Positions 57,569 to 64,000 of a stretch of DNA of 64,000 nucleotides are shown here, in pieces. Origin of the DNA: JAHJQZ01 sp963676075 (GTDB taxonomy: Bacteria; Pseudomonadota; Alphaproteobacteria; Rhizobiales; Devosiaceae); contig CAXXNZ010000031.1 in assembly GCA_963676075.2 (NCBI GenBank), forward strand, positions 124,001 to 188,000, in the 5' to 3' direction. The notes under the pieces are model-generated. The model saw only the letters and a list, made by a program, of their open reading frames with translations. It searched no databases and was not told the DNA's origin. A program made the position numbers and the translations under genes. Each line of letters begins with the position of its first letter. The first letter of the stretch is position 1.

Positions 57569-58516
57569 ATGGAGCGTGATCTTCCGGAAACGGATCTGAC
57601 CAGAGCGCGCGTGGCGTGGTACTATTTCATCGGAGGCCTGACCCAGCAGGAAATTGCCAAAAAGCTGGATCTGACCCGCACCCGCGTCAACAGGATCGTC
57701 GGCCAATTGCGTGCAGACGGATCGGTCCGTGTCGAAATCGGACTGTCGCTTGCTGACTGTGTCGCGCTGGAAGATCAGCTGCAGCGACGTTACGGGCTGA
57801 AATCGGTTCGGGTCGTGCCTCGGCTCGACGACGAACTCGAACAGCAAAGGGTGATCGGCGAGGCCGCAGGCAATGCGCTGATTGGCATGCTCCAGGACGG
57901 TATGGGTCTCGGCGTCGGCTGGGGGCGGACGCTGGCGGCCGCACTGCCGCGTCTGACCAACAGTCCGGTGTCGGCAGCCTGGGTCGGCACGCTCATGGGC
58001 GGGCTGACCCACGGATTGGGCACAACGACATTCGAACTGGCGACGGCCTTTGCCAAGAGCCTTGGTTCGGACTGCTATTATCTGGCGGTTCCCATTCATC
58101 TGCCGACGCCCAAGAGTCGGTCGCTTCTGGAAAACCTGTTCGAAATCGCCGAGGTTTTCCGGCATCTCAGAACCGCTGATATCGCGCTGGTGTCCTGTGG
58201 CGACCTGTCTGGCAGATCTCAGCTGGCCAATACCAAGATGGTCGCTGACAGCCTGGACGAACTCAAGGCCGGCGGCGCGGTGGGCGACATTCTCGGACTT
58301 TATATCGATGCGGAGGGAGAGCCGGTTCCGCACCCGCTGAATGAATGCCTGATGGCGCTCAGACCGGACGATCTGAAACGGATACCTGACACGATTCTCG
58401 CATCGGGAGGCGCTCACAAGGCGGTTGTGGTTGGCGCGGTGCTCAATGCGGGCTACATCAATCACCTCATCACCGATCAGAGCTGCGCCGAACTGTTGCT
58501 GAAGTCGGCCGGATAA
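57569..58516 (+). CDS. SorC/DeoR-type sugar-phosphate-responsive regulator
   Basis: A 315-residue regulator. The N-terminal helix-turn-helix is LTQQEIAKKLDLTRTRVNRIVGQLRADG. The C-terminal sugar-phosphate-binding domain has GVGWGRTLAAALPRL, a GGLTHG stretch and a DLSGRSQLANTKM segment. SorC proteins bind phosphorylated sugars, here probably the product of the kinase 3 bases downstream. The inverted repeat before the gene suggests autoregulation. Confidence 0.9.
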   Translation: MERDLPETDLTRARVAWYYFIGGLTQQEIAKKLDLTRTRVNRIVGQLRADGSVRVEIGLSLADCVALEDQLQRRYGLKSVRVVPRLDDELEQQRVIGEAAGNALIGMLQDGMGLGVGWGRTLAAALPRLTNSPVSAAWVGTLMGGLTHGLGTTTFELATAFAKSLGSDCYYLAVPIHLPTPKSRSLLENLFEIAEVFRHLRTADIALVSCGDLSGRSQLANTKMVADSLDELKAGGAVGDILGLYIDAEGEPVPHPLNECLMALRPDDLKRIPDTILASGGAHKAVVVGAVLNAGYINHLITDQSCAELLLKSAG

Positions 58517-58519
58517 GAA

Positions 58520-60094
58520 ATGCAAACTGGAGTCATCGCCGTTGATGTCGGATCGCGCCAGGTCCGTGGGGGTCTTTTCGACCTTGACGGCACGCTGCTG
58601 GCCTCTTCCCGGACCGACATTGACTTGGGTCAGCATAGCGAGCTCATGGCGACCTACCGCATGCAGGAAATCTGGCAGGCCGCCCAGAGCGTTGTTCGCG
58701 ATTGTGCCGGGCAGGCGGCCAAGCTTCACGTCGCTGTGGAAGGGCTTGCGTTTGACGCGACGTCATCGCTTTTCGCCGACGGGCACCCCATGCCTTTTGG
58801 CGAAGGCCAGGGCGACGTCATCGGCTGGATGGATCACAGAGCTCAGGATGAAGCGCTCGAGATCAGCGAAACGCGGCATGGCTATCTCGACTATTTCAGC
58901 GGGGCCATTTCGCCCGAGATACATCTGCCCAAGATGCTCTGGACGAGCAGACAGCGCCCCGGCCTGTTTGATGAGGGCATAAGCTTTCGCGATGTTTGCG
59001 ACGAACTGGCCTTTCTGGCCACCGGCGCCGATGTCCGGTCGGCGTCGGCGCTTGTGTGCAAATGGCCCTATTTGCCCAATGAGACGTCGCCCTGGTGCAC
59101 CGATTTGCTGCATTCTCTGGGCATGCCGCCGGACTGGTGCAAGACCTTGCCGAACTTGCCGGTCAGGCCTTTGGGGGCAAGGCATGGAACCGTGTCTGCC
59201 GAAGCTGCCCAGCTGCTTGGTCTTGCTGAGGGAACCGTAGTCGCCGTTGGCGCCATAGATGCCGAAGCCGGTGTGCTCGGCAATATTGGGCCGGACCTTC
59301 ACGCAATCCTCAATCGCACACTTCTGGTTACCGGCGGCACATCGACCAATTTCATGGCGTTCTGTGCCGAAGAAAGGTCGATACCAGGGGTCTGGGGACC
59401 ATTTCTCGGGGCGGTCTTTCCAGGGTACTGGATGCACGAAGGCGGACAAAGCCTATCGGGCGGCGCATTGGACGCCGTCCTGCGCCAGCATGCGGCAAGC
59501 CCCGGCGCACCGTCTGCGGAAAACCACAAACGCGTCATAGATGACATCCTGGACTTGCTAACCACCGAACCGGAGACGTTTGCCGCGCAAAAGCATCTCG
59601 TGCCGGATTGGCTCGGCAATCGCGCCCCGCTCAATGATGGTCGGGTTCGCGCCATCATGAGCGGTGTCGGACAGGAACTTGATTATCGTTCGCTGCTCGA
59701 AACCTATTATGCCACTGCGCGCGGTCTGGTGCTTCAGATGCGGCAGGTGATCGAGCATCTCAATGCACATGGCTATGCCATCGACACCGTGCATCTGTCC
59801 GGAGGGCATCGCCACAACGAATTGCTTGTGCGGCTCTACGCCGACTGTTTCGATGGCGAGCTGTTCGTAACGGATGTGCCCGAACCGGTGCTGTTGGGCA
59901 GTGCCATGGCTGCGGCCATGGCCGCAGGGCATTTTTCCTCGCTCTTCGAGGCGGCAAAGCACATGGAACGCAAGCCCGTACGGGTTGCCCGAGACCCGAA
60001 GGGCGTATCCCGTCTACGGCGCGACTACGAGATCTATCTCAAGCTCTATGAGGCGCAGAAATACGTGTGCCGGGACTGGCTCGCCGACGCGTGA
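58520..60094 (+). CDS. FGGY-family carbohydrate kinase, D-ribulokinase-like
   Basis: A 524-residue cytoplasmic kinase. The first domain opens VIAVDVGSRQVRGGLFDLDG (phosphate-1 loop). The motif FDATSSLF resembles the FDATCSLV signature of the D-ribulokinase branch, with Ser in place of Cys. Later motifs are GWMDHRA (sugar-binding region), LVTGGTSTNF and LSGGHRHNELLVRLYADC in the ATP domain. It phosphorylates a ketose or polyol, possibly D-ribulose. The SIS protein next door may act on the product. Confidence 0.85.
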   Translation: MQTGVIAVDVGSRQVRGGLFDLDGTLLASSRTDIDLGQHSELMATYRMQEIWQAAQSVVRDCAGQAAKLHVAVEGLAFDATSSLFADGHPMPFGEGQGDVIGWMDHRAQDEALEISETRHGYLDYFSGAISPEIHLPKMLWTSRQRPGLFDEGISFRDVCDELAFLATGADVRSASALVCKWPYLPNETSPWCTDLLHSLGMPPDWCKTLPNLPVRPLGARHGTVSAEAAQLLGLAEGTVVAVGAIDAEAGVLGNIGPDLHAILNRTLLVTGGTSTNFMAFCAEERSIPGVWGPFLGAVFPGYWMHEGGQSLSGGALDAVLRQHAASPGAPSAENHKRVIDDILDLLTTEPETFAAQKHLVPDWLGNRAPLNDGRVRAIMSGVGQELDYRSLLETYYATARGLVLQMRQVIEHLNAHGYAIDTVHLSGGHRHNELLVRLYADCFDGELFVTDVPEPVLLGSAMAAAMAAGHFSSLFEAAKHMERKPVRVARDPKGVSRLRRDYEIYLKLYEAQKYVCRDWLADA

Positions 60095-60122
60095 GTGCTA
60101 ACGAGCGCCCATGCACACGGTC

Positions 60123-60674
60123 CTATTCGAGATTGGTGTGATTGCCGCGCATGTGTTCGGCGCTGACGCCGAGCCGATCGCGCAGCTTCAGGATCATAAC
60201 CTCGAACAAAACGAATTGTGCCCCTTCATAAACCGATCCCATCGGCAGCACCGACACGTTCGGCTTGAGGTCGTTGGCCATCGTCTGAGCCGGCAGTTGC
60301 AGAACCATGTCGGCCTCGGACGCACATTCGCCCTGTGGCTCGGCCGTAACCAGCAGCACACGGGCGCCCGATTTTCGCGCCACGCCCATCAGAGCCTTGA
60401 CGGTCGAGAAGCATCCCGGTCCAGCCGAAGCAACAAGAAGGTCACCTTCTCCAATCGGAGGCGTCGTCATGTCACCCACCATCGAGGCAGCGAGGCCAAG
60501 ATGAAACAGCCGCATGCAGAACCCTTTGATCTGCAGTCCTTCGCGGCCAACGCCGTAAAGGGCGATCCGCCTGGATCCGGCGATAAGTGCCACCGCCTGG
60601 TCCACGAGGCGGTCGTCGATGCGATCGAATACATGCGCGAGATCGGAAAGAGCGTCAGTGTAAAGCGTTGTCAT
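60123..60674 (-). CDS. 6-phospho-3-hexuloisomerase-like SIS protein
   Basis: A 183-residue single-SIS-domain protein. It matches the hexuloisomerase (HxlB) family along its length: IALYGVGREGLQIKGFCMRLFHLGL, TTPPIGEGDLLV, LPMGSVYEGAQFVLFEVMI and a C-terminal HTNLE. The phosphosugar loop, usually SGSGETKT, reads SAGPGCFST, so the usual Ser-Gly-Ser and Glu pattern is lost. It may isomerise a different sugar phosphate or act as a binding protein. It is encoded opposite the kinase, upstream of an RbsC-type importer gene set. Confidence 0.75.
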   Translation of the reverse strand: MTTLYTDALSDLAHVFDRIDDRLVDQAVALIAGSRRIALYGVGREGLQIKGFCMRLFHLGLAASMVGDMTTPPIGEGDLLVASAGPGCFSTVKALMGVARKSGARVLLVTAEPQGECASEADMVLQLPAQTMANDLKPNVSVLPMGSVYEGAQFVLFEVMILKLRDRLGVSAEHMRGNHTNLE

Positions 60675-60732
60675 TGATCTGGGTCCTGGAGATCGAAAAT
60701 CAGTCGTTCAGGCCAAATTGGTTCAAAGGGCA

Positions 60733-61839
60733 TCATGCTTTTGCGGGAGTTGTGTCAGCGTCGGCGGCTTGTGCCTGCTGTCGAATGGCACGTGCCGTTT
60801 GCTGTTTCGCCACGACGCGATGGAAGAAGAAGTTCAGCGCCATGAACAGCAGCAGCAGCCCGCCCCAGATCATTTTCTTGGCGTAGGGCGACAGGCCGGC
60901 GATGGTGAAGGCACTCTCCACGCATTGCAGCAGGATCACTGTGGGCAGGATGTTGAGCAGGCGTCCGCGTCCGCCATACGGGTCCATGCCAGCGAGGACC
61001 GCCACAAGAATTGCCTGAAGCTGGAACGTGTCGCCAAAGCCCACTTTCATGGAGTTAAAACGCGCCAGCATGATCAGTCCTGCCGCCGCTGCGAGCAGCC
61101 CGGAGATGGCATAGGACGTGATCAAGGTCTTTTCGATGCGGATGCCCGAGAACAGAGCGCCGACATTGCTCTCGCCATAAAGAAACAGGCTTTTGCCGAA
61201 GACCGAGTGTTTCACATACCAGGAGGCGACCAGGAAGATGGCCAGGATCATCACGAAGGATAGGGGAACGGTTCCGGCCAGTTGCGCCGAGATGGCGTCC
61301 ACGTAGACGTGTGGCATGCCCGTAATGCCGACTCCGCCGGTGATCCCGGTCCCAAGTCCGGCGAACAGCATCATCGTGCCGAGTGTGGTCAACAGCGGCG
61401 GGATGCCGAATTTGACGATGATGAAGCCATTGAACAGTCCCGCCAGCAGACCGACGAACAGGCCGACCGCACAGGCAAGCGCAATCATGCCGCCCGTGCC
61501 GAGCGCGGCCTCAATGGCCGGGGAGGTCATGATATAGGCCGCGAAGATGCCCGCGAGATTGGCGACGGCGATGACGGACAGGTCGATGCCGCCGGTGACC
61601 ATTGCCAGGCCCATGGCGAGCGACAAGAGCGCGAATTCCGGAATCTGCTGAAGAACCGATTGCAGGATGACCGGATTGAAAAAGCTGGTCCCCAGGCTGA
61701 GCGCGATCAGCACCAGCACGGCTGCGATCATGGCGTAAAGAACCGTCTGGGCCAGGCTTTCCTCGTCGCGCGTGCCGAACATCGCGTTCAGCACACGAAA
61801 GACCGGGGCAGGCAGGGCGTTCATGATGCGATCCATCAT
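60733..61839 (-). CDS. RbsC-type sugar ABC permease (second)
   Basis: A 368-residue membrane protein with about ten helices. Features are MVTGGIDLSVIAVANLAGI, KFGIPPLLTTLGTMMLFAGLG and YGESNVGALFSGI, all typical of CUT2 permeases. The start MMDRIMN was chosen. A GTG 18 bases upstream, overlapping the stop of the upstream permease (GTGA), is an equal alternative. A C-terminal Gln/Ala-rich tail is present. Confidence 0.9.
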   Translation of the reverse strand: MMDRIMNALPAPVFRVLNAMFGTRDEESLAQTVLYAMIAAVLVLIALSLGTSFFNPVILQSVLQQIPEFALLSLAMGLAMVTGGIDLSVIAVANLAGIFAAYIMTSPAIEAALGTGGMIALACAVGLFVGLLAGLFNGFIIVKFGIPPLLTTLGTMMLFAGLGTGITGGVGITGMPHVYVDAISAQLAGTVPLSFVMILAIFLVASWYVKHSVFGKSLFLYGESNVGALFSGIRIEKTLITSYAISGLLAAAAGLIMLARFNSMKVGFGDTFQLQAILVAVLAGMDPYGGRGRLLNILPTVILLQCVESAFTIAGLSPYAKKMIWGGLLLLFMALNFFFHRVVAKQQTARAIRQQAQAADADTTPAKA

Positions 61840-61853
61840 TGTCTCGGTCCCTC

Positions 61854-62951
61854 TCACACGTTCTCGAAATTCAGCTGCCGCAGGTTGCGGCGCTTGGTCT
61901 GGTAATGGGAAATCGAAGCGATCAGAACCAGCGCGAAGCCGATGAAGAACCGGCTCCAGGAGGCAGATAGCCCGATGGTGACGAGCGTGTTGGAAAGCAG
62001 CGTGACGAGCGTCATGCCGAGCAGAACGCCGGGAACGGACCCGGCGCCGCCGGTCAGCTTGGCGCCGCCGATGATCGCCGCGGCGAGCACAAGCAGTTCA
62101 TTGCCGATCAGGGTGGTCGGATCGACCAGACGAACGTCAGACACCATCATCAATCCCATGAGACCGGCCAGCGCGCCTGCATATCCGTAGATGACCAGGT
62201 TGACCTTCAGCAGGTTGACGCCGGCGCGCATGGCCGCGACCTTGTTGGAGCCAACGGCGTATATCGCGCGTCCGATTGCTGTGCGATTGAGCAGATACCA
62301 GGTGGTGAAAATGGCGATGATCAACGGCACGACGAAGACCGACAGCCCGATATAGCCCGCACCCGAAGGGAACTCGAACAAGGTGTCGGTTCCGAAGTGT
62401 CGAAGAGACGATGGCATGCGGCCTGCCGTAATCGGGCGCGCGTTGAGGAACACCATCAGGAAGCCGTGAATGACGCCCTGCATGGCAAGAGTGGTGATGA
62501 GTGTCGGCAATGAAAACAGGTGGATGATCAGGCCGTTGATCGTTCCGACAAACGCACCGACCGCAATCGCGATCAGGATAGCAAAGCTCAGGCTGTCAAT
62601 GCCCGTGAGCTTGGTCACGAGCGTTGCCACATAGGCCGACAGAATGGCGTTTGCGAGAAACGAAACGTCGATACCGCCCGATATCATGACGACCAGGACG
62701 CCAAGCGCGACGATCATCCAGGCGGCGCCCGAGCGCACCAGATCGAAGGCGGTTGCCCATGACAGGAAGTCGGGCGAAATCAGCGCGACAACCACGATAT
62801 AGGCGACAATGATAAACGAGAGCATCGAAACGGTGCTCTGTTGGCCGAGCCGCGAGAGAGCGGCCTTCAGCATGCCTGTCGTGCCACCTGACGGAAGCGG
62901 CGCATCTGATTTGGTCTGTGGATGGGGCATGTCGTTGCTTTTCATTTTCAT
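61854..62951 (-). CDS. RbsC-type sugar ABC permease (first)
   Basis: A 365-residue permease with an N-terminal cytoplasmic tail of about 35 residues. Diagnostic segments are MISGGIDVSFLANAILSAYVA, LFSLPTLITTLAMQGVIHGF and the coupling loop YAVGSNKVAAMRAGVNL. Two different CUT2 permeases are encoded in tandem, as in the autoinducer-2 (LsrCD) and some sugar systems, rather than a single RbsC. Confidence 0.9.
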   Translation of the reverse strand: MKMKSNDMPHPQTKSDAPLPSGGTTGMLKAALSRLGQQSTVSMLSFIIVAYIVVVALISPDFLSWATAFDLVRSGAAWMIVALGVLVVMISGGIDVSFLANAILSAYVATLVTKLTGIDSLSFAILIAIAVGAFVGTINGLIIHLFSLPTLITTLAMQGVIHGFLMVFLNARPITAGRMPSSLRHFGTDTLFEFPSGAGYIGLSVFVVPLIIAIFTTWYLLNRTAIGRAIYAVGSNKVAAMRAGVNLLKVNLVIYGYAGALAGLMGLMMVSDVRLVDPTTLIGNELLVLAAAIIGGAKLTGGAGSVPGVLLGMTLVTLLSNTLVTIGLSASWSRFFIGFALVLIASISHYQTKRRNLRQLNFENV

Positions 62952-62977
62952 CGTCTTTGTCCCGACTGCTGTCGGAA

Positions 62978-64000
62978 TCAGCCCTCGCTACGCAGCCGCG
63001 CCGAAAGCGCGCTTGTGGTCAGGTCATCGCCGGAGAACTCGGCGACCAGCTTTCCGGCCTCCATGACAAAGACCCGGTGGCAACTCATGACCAGTTCTTC
63101 GAGGTCGTCGGAGATCATGATGATGCCGCGGCCCTGGCGGGCGAGGTCCCGGACGATTTCATGGATTTCGGCTTTCGAACCGACGTCGATGCCGACAGTC
63201 GGGTTGTCCATGATGAGAATTTTCGGATTGGTCGCCAGGCACTTGGCCAGGACCACCTTTTGCTGGTTGCCGCCAGACAGGGTCTGGACCGGCTCGTCGC
63301 TCGACGGCGTCTTGACGCGGACGCGGCGCACCCATTCGTCGCCGATCTCGCGTTCGACTGTCGGCGGAATGATTCCGAAGGCGCCGGAACGCGCCTGATA
63401 GGAGGCGGCCGAGATGTTTTCCTTGATCGGCTTGCGCGGGAAAAGGCCCTGCGTCTGACGGTCTTCGGAGACAAGCGCGATACCCGCCCGAATGGCATCT
63501 AGCGGGGAACGCGCGTTGAGCGCGTTCCCCGCTACGGTCACTGTACCGGAATCGGGAGGATTGAGCCCGTACAGTGATAAAGCGATTTCCGTGCGGCCGG
63601 CGCCGGTCAGACCGGCAAAGCCGATTGTTTCTCCGGCCTTGAGCGAGAAGGAAACGTCCTCGTATTGCTTTTCCCTTGAGAGGCTTTCGACCGACAGAAT
63701 GGTGGGGGCGGCTTTGGGGAGATCCTGCGAGGCTTTGCTGGAGTCGAATTCCACGCCGGTCATCAGAAAGCTCAAGCGCTTGCTCGTCAGTTCCGACGGG
63801 GCATGCTCGGCAACCTTGCACCCATCTCGCAGAATGACGAACCTGTCCGCGATATCGAACAGTTCCTCGAGCTTGTGACTGATGAAGATGATGGAGATGC
63901 CATCGGCCTTGAGGCGGCGCACCATGTCGAGAAGATGCGCCACGTCGCGGCTGGGCAGCGCCGTCGTCGGCTCATCCATAACGAGCAAACGGCAATCGCC
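62978..64000 (-). CDS. RbsA-type sugar ABC ATPase, C-terminal part (5' end outside window)
   Basis: About 340 residues are visible, from the first Walker B (LLVMDEPTTALPSRDV) through the second nucleotide-binding domain: SLKAGETIGFAGLTGAGRTEIA, then QTLSGGNQQKVVLAKCL and ILIMDNPTVGIDVGSK. The second Walker B has Asn after Asp instead of Glu, as is common in the degenerate C-terminal half of RbsA-like tandem ATPases. The N-terminal Walker A is beyond base 64000. The binding-protein gene for this importer was not seen in the window. Confidence 0.93.
   Translation of the reverse strand, partial: GDCRLLVMDEPTTALPSRDVAHLLDMVRRLKADGISIIFISHKLEELFDIADRFVILRDGCKVAEHAPSELTSKRLSFLMTGVEFDSSKASQDLPKAAPTILSVESLSREKQYEDVSFSLKAGETIGFAGLTGAGRTEIALSLYGLNPPDSGTVTVAGNALNARSPLDAIRAGIALVSEDRQTQGLFPRKPIKENISAASYQARSGAFGIIPPTVEREIGDEWVRRVRVKTPSSDEPVQTLSGGNQQKVVLAKCLATNPKILIMDNPTVGIDVGSKAEIHEIVRDLARQGRGIIMISDDLEELVMSCHRVFVMEAGKLVAEFSGDDLTTSALSARLRSEG

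Noticed and set aside
57503..58729. A 408-codon minus-strand frame
   Set aside because: It is antisense to the SorC regulator and kinase, and the plus-strand frames carry clear family motifs.

Overview
The window looks like a chromosomal stretch of an alphaproteobacterium, most likely of the order Hyphomicrobiales (Rhizobiales). The evidence is the high G+C coding bias, dense operons joined by ATGA stop/start overlaps, the number of ABC and TRAP importers, and one candidate Irr-type iron-control element. I cannot name the genus. I found no rRNA, tRNA or CRISPR array. The only mobile-element trace is one decayed transposase fragment.

Layout. (1) 1-2226: the end of a TRAP large permease and an alpha/beta hydrolase. 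(2) 2429-11190 (minus): a ferric-siderophore-type ABC importer (ATPase and two permeases) followed by four substrate-binding proteins. Three of these are recent paralogues, and one has a frameshift between signal peptide and mature domain. A sucrase/ferredoxin-like [2Fe-2S] protein and a small unknown protein complete the operon. (3) 11191-12102: a 0.9-kb gap with transposase debris, short repeats and the Irr-like box. (4) 12103-18160 (plus): a tight seven-gene operon with a second FecBCD-type importer, three proteins that carry four copies of one ThuA/GATase1-like domain, and a small FmdE-like protein. This is my best candidate for an undescribed system. (5) 18386-27247: a PHP-type phosphoesterase, a sugar importer without an ATPase, a LacI regulator coupled to a GH38-like (DUF5054) protein, and a divergent GDPD-like enzyme. 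(6) 27443-32367: an AraC regulator divergent from an aromatic-amine-dehydrogenase operon (aauBEDA plus two c-type cytochromes) that makes a tryptophan tryptophylquinone enzyme. (7) 32476-36245: a MacB/Lol-type exporter with a membrane-fusion protein and a divergent TetR. (8) 36246-39193: a structured leader, two Rnk/GreA-C-like proteins and NADP-type glutamate dehydrogenase. (9) 39228-46650: a NarL-type two-component pair among exported proteins of unknown function, one a ClpP-fold predicted periplasmic protease. (10) 46866-56938: an oligosaccharide locus (GH43, Gfo/Idh/MocA, complete CUT1 importer with MalK, LysR, and a six-hairpin glycosidase). (11) 57510-64000: a SorC regulator, an FGGY kinase resembling D-ribulokinase, a phosphohexuloisomerase-like SIS protein and an RbsC/RbsA-type importer running off the window.

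How the parts fit. The window is an accessory catabolism and uptake region. Sugar importers are paired with glycosidases and regulators. Two metal-chelate importers lie back to back around a decayed intergenic region. The amine dehydrogenase would release ammonia from amines in the periplasm, which GdhA could assimilate, though nothing in the sequence links their regulation. The single MalK (49814-50887) may also power the ATPase-less importer at 19860-23005. Starts were chosen from Shine-Dalgarno sequences, stop/start overlaps and signal peptides. All functions come from motif reading, not database searches.
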